DNA from: Cudoniella acicularis
Taxonomy: Eukaryota > Ascomycota > Leotiomycetes > Helotiales > Helotiaceae
Direction of reading: 5' to 3'
NCBI GenBank assembly: GCA_013054445.1
Contig: JAAMPI010001304.1
Location: forward strand, 1-16,209
DNA: 16,209 nt
Shown: positions 8,377-16,209 of the stretch, piece by piece
Layout: each line of letters starts with the position of its first letter
Position numbering within the stretch: position 1 is the first letter of the stretch
Position numbers and translations under genes: made by a program
Notes under the pieces: generated by a model
Database searches by the model: none
Seen by the model: only the letters and a program-made list of their open reading frames with translations
What the model was told of the DNA's origin: nothing

Positions 8377-9980
8377 TTACGGATTATACTTCGCCATCTC
8401 CGGACACTTCACATGCGGTAGTAAATTCTCCAAAGAATTCCAAAAGCCCTCCCCCTTCGGATCATCCATAGCATTCCCCCTCAACATCTTGGCCTCATAT
8501 TCCTCCCTACTCTTCCCCGCATAATGATGCAGGGCAATCCTATCCCTCGTAATCGGGATTCTAAACGCCTCGCTATTAACCACATCATAATGTTCTCCCA
8601 CCGTGATCGCTCCATCTTTCAAATACCACAAGTGCGGGTTACTTGGTCTTAAAGCTTTGTCTGTACGTACGATGCTTTTAACGTGGGTGTTGTTTGAGTT
8701 TTTGCCCCCGTTTTCCGGGTCGTCCCAGATGCAGTCTACGAATGCTTTGCGTGTGCTTTCAGGGCGCGTGAGGAGGCCGGACGAGGTGTGCATTTGCCAG
8801 TTTACGGCCAAGGCGCCGATGTTATCGTCGTGGTCTTCTAAGTCACGTAATATTTCTTCCAGAGTTTCATTCCCCGCAGGCGTCTCCAGAAACTCATCAC
8901 CGTCCAAAAACGCCATCCAAGTATGCTGCTCCCCATAATGCTCAATACACCTCGAATAAATATCCAACTGTTGTGAATGGCCTGCGCCGCGGTGCGCCTG
9001 ATCTTGGTATTCGAAGTGTAGAGTATCGATGGGGACGCCGAAGGTGGAGGAGAGGGATTCTAAGGGCGGGGAAGAGCCGTCGTCCATGATGTAGAAGTTG
9101 CGAATTCCTAAATGGTGGTAGTGGTGTATGAACCATTCGGGGAGGTCTTCGGCTTGGTTTTTCAAGGCGGCGCATACGGCGATGTAGTTGTCGCGTGCGG
9201 TGTGCAAGTGGGATTCGGTGGGAGAGGGAGGGGGTTACTTTCGTGGCGTTGTTGGCAGGGGCGAAGGCGACGGTCGGGGGTGGGTTTTTTGGATGCGGAG
9301 GCTTTGGGTGCTCCAGAGGTGGAGGGGGGTTGTTTTTCTTTGGGTTTTGCGACGATGTTGGGGCCAGTTTGGGCTTCTTCTTTTTCGGAGGGGTTTGCTA
9401 CTGGCTTTGCTGCTACTGTTGGTTTGGGATCTTTCTCTTTTTCGTCGGGATTTGCTGCTGGTTCGGGATCCTTCTCTTTTTCGGCAGGCTTTGGATCTGG
9501 TTTGGCTGCTGCTGTTGGTTTGGGATCTTTCTCTTTTTCGTCGGGATTTGCTGCTGGTTCGGGATCCTTCTCCTTTTCGGCAGGCTTTGGATCTGGCTTG
9601 GCTGCTGGCTTGGGTGTTGGTGTAGGTACCAGCAACGATGTTGAGCTCATCTTCAATCCAGGCCGTATCCGACCTGGAATCGCATCGAGAGGTGAGTCGT
9701 AATCCTTCCCCAGCACTGGGTTCGGTTCTTCCACTCGAAACCCATCTTCAAATCGGTGGTCGAATTCGCTCGGTGTCATCGATATCTTTGCCGGGGGTCC
9801 CGATTCTCCTTGAGGCTGTGGTGAGCCTTTCTTCGGAATAGGGGCTTGCGACTCGGGTAAAATCTGCGAGGACTGATCGTCAACTATCATGAGATACAGT
9901 CCCATGAAGCATATTGTTCCGATCAGGATGAGCCGCCAGTTCAGCGACTGCACATAGTTGATGGCCATAGCGGACCGCAT
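8377..9980 (-). CDS. GT92/GT2-like glycosyltransferase, type II membrane protein; frame break between stem and catalytic domain
   Basis: From ATG 9980 the frame encodes a short cytosolic tail, one membrane segment at residues 17-33 (LILIGTICFMGLYLMIV) and a long Pro/Lys/Glu/Asp-rich stem (about 35-249), the layout of a Golgi type II glycosyltransferase. The catalytic domain lies in another frame (9234 to 8377): DNYIAVCAALKNQAEDLPEW, HHYHHLGIRNFYIMDDGS, the metal-binding FLDGDEFLE, and the C-terminal HHYAGKSREEYEAKMLRG, as in GT92 (DUF23)/Glyco_tranf_2_4 proteins. No ATG precedes the conserved core in that frame, and a TAA lies at 9235-9237. No AG acceptor exists between that TAA and the core, so an intron does not explain the shift. 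One base is missing, most simply in the C run (plus-strand G run 9230-9234). Assembly error, a true lesion or slippage all fit. The catalytic domain looks intact, so I keep it as a gene. Donor sugar and acceptor are unknown. Confidence 0.78.
9421..9612 (-). repeat. Two 96-bp tandem repeats encoding the glycosyltransferase stem
   Basis: The segments 9421-9516 and 9517-9612 are near-identical, with scattered single-base differences (for example in the CTTCTC tract and the last ten bases). Each encodes 32 residues of the stem, and each splits into two related 16-residue halves around KEKDPEPA and KEKDPKPT. A unit length divisible by three keeps the frame, so copy number could vary without breaking the protein. 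The units lie at about residues 123-187. Confidence 0.9.
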
Positions 9981-10617
9981 CTTGCCTCTCCGATACGATG
10001 CAAGAACCACGAAATTCCCAAAGGGAGAGATCTGGGCTGCGCGAGCCTTTTGAACGTCGAACGTCTATGACCCCTTATCGCATCCATAATTGTGTCTCGT
10101 TGTGTCTTGCTTCTGGGAGCCAGGCCAATTAAATCACCTCGCCTAGGAGAATGTTTCTTCTTCAAATCCCAATGAGAGATCGATAGTTGCTTTTTCGACC
10201 CAAAGAAAGTTAGCGGTACGCCATGGACTAGGGTCATTGGGCTTTTCTTGTGCCGTCTGAGACATTCTTCATTTTTTCCCCTCCATAATATCAAAAGGGA
10301 AACCTGTCATTAAAAAGGCTGCTTGCCCAACGTGAGGCCTGGCAGTACCATATAAATTTTCTGTAGTCTTGGGGCTGAGATGAAGCTTTTCATCTATGGC
10401 CACGCATCAAATAATGATCAAAGGATGTTGGATTTTGTCAGCAGCTGAAACGCACTCTTTTCAAGGAAGAAATTGAGCTCAGCGCAAAAACATAAATAGA
10501 ACACACATGCTGTGCAACATACAACCTCGCCATGGTAAATATTTGTATGACTTGACTTGATGATCTGACGACAGTGCGATTGCGATTCCAAAACCCGGAA
10601 ATAAAAGATCTGGTTCG

Positions 10618-10623
10618 CACGTG
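10618..10623. promoter_or_regulatory. CACGTG E-box-like site 1
   Basis: CACGTG in the context GCACGTGATGGG, about 640 bases upstream of the glycosyltransferase start. A second copy with the same downstream bases (CACGTGATG) lies at 10855. CACGTG is the core bound by fungal bHLH factors. The match is a motif only; binding is not shown. Confidence 0.25.
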
Positions 10624-10854
10624 ATGGGTAGTTAGCCAGTTGCTGACTCGGCAAGCTAGCGAATTAGCGAGCAGCCCCCGTTTCTTGAGCAGCTTTGAGA
10701 AACTTCCAATTCCAAATTCCTTCACAATAATATCAACCTCTCTGCAACAATTCATCCAGATGAACTTGCGCATTCGCATCATGGAATCATCACTCGAAAG
10801 CCTCCTCCTGTCATCCGTCACATCACCAGTCAACCGATACAGTGAGGTTATATT

Positions 10855-10860
10855 CACGTG
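10855..10860. promoter_or_regulatory. CACGTG E-box-like site 2
   Basis: CACGTG inside the palindrome TCACGTGA (10854-10861), followed by TG, as in the copy at 10618. Two CACGTGATG sites 237 bases apart in non-coding DNA suggest, but do not prove, a bHLH-controlled element. Confidence 0.25.
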
Positions 10861-11730
10861 ATGCAATTCCGTCCATAGTGTCCACCTGCTCGCTTTATCT
10901 TCGCAAAGTCGAGTCTCGAGTTGCGACGCATGACATCAATTTCCTTACTTCCTGCACAGTCTTCTCTTCCATTTTTAGAGTTTGAATTATTGCTTGTGGA
11001 TCTCCTCCAACCAATTTACTGGCAGAACTAGCGACGGCTAACTTCTTCCAACGGCTCGGACAACGGCGATATTCTAAGTTCCTGTTTGTCCGGTTGGAAC
11101 TTTAAAGCTCACCATCTGCAGTCGTCAGTCAGCGGCAGATTCGGTTTGTCAAGCCACCTCGTCAGTTGTGCTGTGCAGTAAAGTTCGGCTTCTCAGCCCC
11201 TCCGTGTTACGGTCGTACCGGGTAACATGCTTACGCGTGGCATATCCTCGGTCGGGGATCGGAACAAGACAACAGAACTCTAGACTTCTTGATGGTCTTA
11301 ACTAAGGATGTCCGGTGAAGAAGGTTCAGTTTCAAGCTTTTTCTTCGGGGCGGCGATTCGGTTGTTGTTGTTAGTATTGGTCATTGAAGTTGATTAAGAG
11401 TGGATCATGCTATCCCATGCAAGTAAACGTCCGACTTTAGATGAATGGTCGTTTTGTGGGTTGGGTTCTAGAATCTGGATATGGGGCCGTGATGATTAAA
11501 TTTGCTTCCCCTTTTTCTTGCTGGATGTTTGAAGTTTCAACGGAGTTTGCCTAGGAGGAGAATGAGAGGTGAAGATCTCTGTTGTGAACAGAAATGGGAG
11601 AACGATGCTTTTGACGATGAGTTGGCAACTGACGCGTCCTATGCAATTCTCTGAACGCTCTCCTCCTATGGATTTTTCACCGTCCTACCCCAGCACCAGC
11701 GTGACTACGGAGGAAACAAGAAACAAAACA

Positions 11731-11751
11731 AGGTCGAAGGTCGAAGGTCGA
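11731..11751 (+). repeat. Three tandem copies of AGGTCGA
   Basis: The heptamer AGGTCGA occurs three times in direct succession with no mismatch. It sits in non-coding DNA about 1.9 kb upstream of the bZIP start codon. It may be a minisatellite seed or a clustered factor site; no function can be assigned. Confidence 0.8.
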
Positions 11752-12742
11752 TATCTGGTGTTTAGCTCCGGGGACAACTCATAGCATGATCCCCTGAAAC
11801 CCAAACATTCGTCGTGGACCCGTGGTGATCGTGGCAGAGAAGATCAGCCTTGTGGGAACTGAGAAGATGGATGCTATTTCTGACCTCGCTTTTCGTGTTA
11901 ATTGCTGGGTCCCGAATATATGGGAGATCCACATCACGGGACTTCTTAACTATCGGGGGAAGGCTCCGTGATGGAGATTTCCGTTGGCATTCAGCCTGCT
12001 AGGGGTCCTCATAAGTCGTCGTGGTGGTTTGACCGTTGCATAAAATTAAAGCAGATGGTGAATTGTGGGGAAGGGAATGGGATGAGTGAGGCATCTTGAG
12101 GATATCACGTTAGATGAGGCTGCTTCTCCAGCATGCTGCCACATATGGCACTTGTGGGGACGTCGTTGACGGTTTCGTATTTTGGTTGGGTAAGGCTGAT
12201 TTCTCCGTTGACAGCTTGGCTTCAGGATAGTGAGACCTGTGGTCACCAGCTGGTTATGGCACTCATCTGATGTTTGGGCACAGAATGAAACAGCAGCTGT
12301 CCTCGATTGAGGTGAGAACATTCAAATTGATTGCTCTCCAAAGAATATCTGGTGATTCTAGGCCATGCCCGTTTTCTTCTGATGCAGACTTGAGGTCCCG
12401 AGGTTCCCAATACCGTGGGTGGAATATCCGTCTCGTGCATTGCACCTGATTGCGATATCAGACTCTATTAAGTGAGAATAGCAACGACTCCACGCAAGCC
12501 ATAGAGACAAGCCACTCGATCGCCGCCACTCCCCGATGTGAGTGACAGTGAGTCGCAGAGACCACAGATTTTCACCACGATACGGGAGATGAAACCTGAT
12601 GCTATTTTCGAATCCAGGTACGGTGTCCACTTTCAGTCCACCAACAATCCACTTTGGCATTCTGGGGCCGGAAGTGGAAATACGCTAGAAGCATGAGAGA
12701 AGCGTTCCACAGACCCGTCCACAGCAATGAGGGCTGGATTAC

Positions 12743-12749
12743 TGAGTCA
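12743..12749. promoter_or_regulatory. TGAGTCA, AP-1/Gcn4-type bZIP site
   Basis: TGAGTCA lies within the 9-base palindrome CTGAGTCAG (12742-12750), 874 bases upstream of the bZIP start codon and about 300 bases upstream of the ATG-free leader. It matches the AP-1/Gcn4 consensus TGA(C/G)TCA. Control by a Gcn4-type factor, or by the gene's own product, is possible but inferred from the motif alone. Confidence 0.3.
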
Positions 12750-13047
12750 GCATCTTCATGTTTGCGAGTGATCCAATCATGTCTGATGCGAGACTGGAAG
12801 CACGTCGCGCCCTCGAGTCCGCTCTGGAGAGGGGTTGTCTTCATTGGCTGAAAAAAGCTGGTGGACGGCCCTCACAGCCTTGGCAAAAGACCACTTGCGA
12901 ACAGGCAAAAAGTCGGTGGAAAAGGTGGTCTTTGCCACGCGGCGGGGCGGGGCGCAGACAGGGGCAACAAGTGGTTGGCGGAGGAAGGAAAGAAGAAGCC
13001 CTGGCGACGGGTGAGGCAGTGCATGATGGAGGCGTCTCAAGAAAATG

Positions 13048-13622
13048 AGCGCCCAGCGAGTCAGAAAGGAGAGACACCCAAAGGGGACAAGACCTCGCCG
13101 AAAAGTCCGCTGCTGTCCGACTTTCCGACGGGGCCTCAAGTACCGCCGTGTCTGCTCCTCAAACGCCTTCTACTTCTTGCTTGTCAACTTGATCTTCCGA
13201 CTCTACGACTCTACGACTCTACGACTACGACTCTACAATACCCATCTTCCTTCTTAAAAGCATCTACTGATATTTCTGGTTGTGTTGTGGCTGGACGAAT
13301 CCATCGTCCCACACCCTCAGCGTTACTCAGCTTTTCCAAGGAGTCCATACGAGGGCGCCCGTACGAGTACGGTGTGCGCAGTGGCTGACGGACCTCGCTA
13401 CACAACCCGCCAAACCCAACTTGGGAGTACGCGTGGCCTTCGGTGCCGAGCCTGATTACCTTTGCCAGGCACCCAAACCCTCTTCACCCACCTGAGTCCC
13501 ATCAAACATCTCTCGCATCCAGCCTCCAGTCGCCTTCGATCAGCAAAACAATCGACTCACCGAGGGAAGGGAAAACCATCACAGATACGTCTCTTCATTG
13601 CGAGTACACAATCGAGGCAACA
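13048..13622 (+). promoter_or_regulatory. ATG-free presumed 5' leader and proximal promoter of the bZIP gene
   Basis: From 13048 to the bZIP start at 13623 the plus strand contains no ATG in any frame over 575 bases, although the three bases are freely available. Much of it is C- and T-rich (for example 13155-13200 and 13480-13530), as in fungal leaders near transcription starts. The simplest reading is a long transcribed leader from which upstream start codons have been removed by selection, possibly together with some core promoter. Transcript data are needed to fix the start. Confidence 0.5.
13201..13237 (+). repeat. CTCTACGA short tandem repeat in the bZIP leader
   Basis: Three exact copies of CTCTACGA (13201-13224) are followed by a shortened copy CTACGA and a variant CTCTACA. 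The array sits about 385 bases upstream of the bZIP start codon, inside the ATG-free segment, directly downstream of a pyrimidine-rich stretch. It may vary in length between strains. Confidence 0.85.
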
Positions 13623-15507
13623 ATGTCGACCTCATCTCAGTCACCGTCAACCATGTCGAAGTCGAGTTCTCAGGGAGGATGCCTTGATCCGTTAGACTCT
13701 CTCATCGACTTCTCCGAGTACGAACAGGTGTCCTATCAATCACCATCAATTTCTCCATCGGCGACCAAGAGCCAATTCACAACAAGACCAGTATCCAACA
13801 CACCGGCTACGCTGCCATCAAGTTCGCAACAAACTCTTTCTGGCCCAAGCCATCAATACGATCTGTATAGACAACAGACCGGCATTCCACAAGGTGCCGT
13901 TGCGAACACGTTAGCAGTCAACTCGAATAACGTTCACATCAATCAACAGTATGGGTTTTCCGATAGCTATCTATCCGGTCTCAGCCCAAGCGACGATTTC
14001 GTTGACTTCAACACCGCTCCACGACGTAATGGATCCTTCAACCCATCCGAAATGGATATGGAATTCGGTTCACCTAACCCTGAGCCAGCATTCTTCTACC
14101 CAGAATCATCAAACGAATTTGTTGACCCAAGTGCAATTGGTTCATCGAACAATGGGCTTCCAACCACGAGCGTGATCCCAACTCAGACCAGCAATGTTGG
14201 CCGTCTATGGCCTGGGATGCATCAACAACAAGCTCTTGCAAAGGCACAAGCACAGCAGAAGCAGCAACAACAGATCATTCAGCAGCAACGACAAAATGCT
14301 ATGAATGGCCAAGGAAGACAATCATCTCAACGGCCTCGCGCATCTCATGCACCTGCCGATCCGATCGTCGAAGAGAAGATCTCTCAACTCCTGAACTCAA
14401 TGAGACAAAGCAGCGTTGCCACCGAGGGTGAGGATGGACACTCACCAGACAACAATATGTCCCAAGTTCACCGCATGCGCAAGGATGAAGAAGAAATGGA
14501 CGAGGATGAGAGGTTGCTGGCTAGTGAAGAAGGCAAGAAGCTCAGCAGCAAGGAGCGAAGACAACTCCGAAACAAAGTATCAGCTCGCGCTTTCCGTTCA
14601 AGACGAAAGGGTAAGAATATATCATCGCTTTATACCAAACACCGACTAACATTTTACAGAGTACATCAGCCAACTCGAAGGAGAGATCGCCGTCAAGGTG
14701 AACGAGAACCAAGACCTCCGAAACCAAAACCGCGCCTTGATGGACGAGAACACCCGTCTCTCAGACCTCACCCGCATGCTCCTCTCCTCACCCTCATTCT
14801 CCGGCTTCCTCGACACCCTCTCCCAAAACCCCGCCGCGGCCCAAACCGCACAACAAGTCACCCAACCCCGCGTCGTCGAGCAACAACAACCACAACCCCG
14901 CCAAGTCCGTAAGGACGTCAACCCCTACGCCGCTCAGCAGCAAATGCAACAGCAGCAAATCGGCATGGCAATGATCCCCGAGCACACCATGGACTTCTCC
15001 ATGCTCGACCTCAACACCGATGGCGGGTACTCGTACCAACCGCAAGTGTTCTCCGTCCACAGCATGCCTGAGACCGTCATCGACGCTGAGGTTCTTTCCG
15101 GCAAGACCTCCACATTCATTGCTCCTCCCAGCGAAGACGAGAAGGTCGAGCTTCCTGCTGTTGAGCGCGCTCCTGCTGTTGTTGAGGAACCCGCCAAGGC
15201 TATTGAGGTCATTGACGAGGAATTCGACGCCGATCCCGCCTTTGCACTGTTCACCTCCTCGCCTGCTCTTTCCACCGCTACCTCCACCTCATCCAACGAA
15301 GGGGAAGTAGAGGAAGTACAGCAAGAAGAACCTAAACTCCCCTTCGACTTCAGCACACTCACCCTCAAACCCTCCACCTACGAACTCATCACCGTCTCAC
15401 CGATCGACGCTGCCTGCTCCTCCACAGCAATGAGTCGTGTCGAGCGCCTGTCATCAGAGATAGACGTCGTGGCTGAGCGATTAAGACTCCTCACCACGAA
15501 TTTCTAA
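13623..15507 (+). CDS. bZIP transcription factor
   Basis: The model is join(13623..14610, 14660..15507), 611 aa. Intron 14611-14659 (49 nt) has donor GTAAGA, the branch-like CTAAC and acceptor ACAG, and splits a Glu codon exactly between basic region and zipper. The basic region is SSKERRQLRNKVSARAFRSR with the invariant N317 and R325 (N-x7-R); the position before R325 is Phe. The zipper has L335, K342, L349, L356, L363 and L370 at heptad spacing. The N-terminus is Ser/Thr/Pro/Asn-rich with acidic patches (DPLDSLIDFSEYEQ), a Gln-rich segment near residues 199-235 and an acidic stretch just before the basic region. The C-terminus is again disordered and acidic, ending in a helix (SEIDVVAERLRLLTTNF). 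It should be a nuclear DNA-binding activator or repressor. From memory it resembles Pezizomycotina bZIP proteins annotated LziP; I could not verify this, so I give no symbol. ATG 13623 is the first in-frame start and no ATG precedes it for 575 bases. Confidence 0.93.
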
Positions 15508-16209
15508 TCTGTCTTCTCTTGTGTGTACCTAGGTGGTGTCAATTGAATTTGTTGTTGTTTGTGCTGTGCTGCGATTTAGCGTTTTATTATCACTCAGTTA
15601 AGGGCTTTGGGAATCTATGGAAGGCGTTGGATCTATGTGTGTCTAGTGTCGTGTGGAATTAGAAGAGAAATCACTTAACTACTAGCATAACCAGTTTGTT
15701 ATTCAACTCAGATCACATCGTAGCTATCGATATATATGTATATTTCATTTGTTGTTTTTATTTAACTTTTACGTTATGGGATGGGGAAACGGAATGGAGG
15801 GAGGGATGGACATATTGATAACGAGTAGGGTTACTTTTTAAAGAAAGAATGGAAATAAGATGAGATGATATTTTATGACGTTTAAATTTTGCTCGTCTTG
15901 CTTGCCATCTTGTCTATCTCACCTGCTCGTTATCGCTGTATGGCTTTGCATATAAAAATAAAACCAATACTTCACAACTTCAACCTCACTCTTTCTCACT
16001 TTCCTCTTACCCTCCTCATTCCTTACCCATTCCCATTCCCCACCCTTAATTTAACATCGAGATTATCTTATCTTACGTTACCGGTGTTATCGCAATTTCC
16101 AATGTGCAGCAAGGCGTTAATGAAAGTGTGCGCGCGTGGGGTGTTTAAGTGTGTGATCGCCGTCTTGAATGAGCGGGGGTCGGCCGCCGTCCACGCGCCT
16201 CCCACGCCC
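15508..16209. other. 3' flank of the bZIP gene; no gene seen
   Basis: This 702-base tail begins with the bZIP 3' untranslated region, which includes ACCTAGGT at 15527-15534. It has an AT-rich part near 15720-15770 (ATATATATGTATA) where polyadenylation is plausible, pyrimidine-rich DNA at 15980-16050, and a GC-rich end after about 16120. The last part may belong to the promoter of a gene beyond the right edge. No open frame of interest is seen. Confidence 0.5.

Larger units (their letters stand above)
9981..13047. other. Long divergent intergenic region, no gene identified
   Basis: About 3.1 kb separates the glycosyltransferase start from the ATG-free leader of the bZIP gene. Both strands contain only short open frames (the longest is 142 codons at 10438-10866, minus), none with a recognisable motif or convincing start. 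I saw no tRNA-like cloverleaf and no transposon ends. It contains two CACGTG boxes, a TGAGTCA site, a small AGGTCGA repeat and an imperfect hairpin, listed separately. Long upstream regions are common before fungal regulators, so most of it may control the bZIP gene, or contain a non-coding transcript. Confidence 0.55.

Noticed and set aside
9180..9300. An intron joining the glycosyltransferase stem to its catalytic domain
   Set aside because: The core frame has TAA at 9235-9237 and no AG acceptor between that stop and the conserved core, so no intron can join them in frame.
9112..9702. Plus-strand open frames rich in Gly/Ser/Phe opposite the glycosyltransferase stem
   Set aside because: They are antisense shadows of the tandem repeat; the minus strand carries the membrane anchor and catalytic motifs.
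10438..10866. 142-codon minus-strand open frame
   Set aside because: Its first codon is not ATG, the composition is not protein-like, and no domain or splice partner is seen.
12358..12660. 100-codon minus-strand open frame in the intergenic region
   Set aside because: No recognisable motif, no good start context, and no neighbouring exon that would extend it.
12941..12954. GGCGGGGCGGGGCG as a possible G-quadruplex
   Set aside because: There are only two runs of four G, so a stable multi-tetrad structure is not supported.
1..16209. tRNA, rRNA, CRISPR array, transposon or prophage
   Set aside because: No cloverleaf with conserved box sequences, no spaced repeats, and no transposase or terminal inverted repeats were seen.

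Overview
The window looks like nuclear DNA of a filamentous ascomycete (Pezizomycotina). The genes carry short GT-AG introns of 45-109 nt with fungal branch-point-like sequences, and the intergenic distances are large. The gene set combines a HeLo-like/NACHT STAND protein, a conserved SDA1 nucleolar protein, a membrane-anchored GT92-like glycosyltransferase and a bZIP regulator. A Leotiomycete-like origin is only an impression. No tRNA, rRNA, transposon or CRISPR array was recognised.

Layout: (1) 1-2037, minus strand: a fungal NLR-like STAND gene running off the left edge. It carries an in-frame stop, a one-base frameshift and a junction with no usable splice donor, so it reads as a decaying pseudogene. 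(2) 2423-3212, minus: a two-exon histidine phosphatase (phosphoglycerate-mutase-like) gene, complete at 226 aa. (3) 3789-6161, plus: SDA1, a 60S ribosome biogenesis factor, three exons, 752 aa, divergent from gene 2. (4) 6544-8088, plus: a 514-aa protein I do not recognise. (5) 8377-9980, minus, convergent with gene 4: a type II membrane GT92/GT2-like glycosyltransferase with a Pro/Lys/Glu-rich stem built from two 96-bp tandem repeats. Stem and catalytic domain lie in different frames. (6) 9981-13622: a 3.6-kb divergent non-coding region. Its last 575 bases contain no ATG on the plus strand and look like a long 5' leader. (7) 13623-15507, plus: a bZIP transcription factor, two exons, 611 aa, with the intron exactly between basic region and zipper. 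(8) 15508-16209: 3' flank with no gene seen.

The genes do not form an evident pathway or cluster; they look like a housekeeping gene, a regulator and accessory genes side by side. I did not find a clearly new multi-gene system. The points most worth checking are the broken NLR gene, the stem/catalytic frame break in the glycosyltransferase (real, or a homopolymer error as may also hold for the NLR gene), the ATG-free leader of the bZIP gene, the overlapping splice donors in SDA1 and the unrecognised 514-aa protein.
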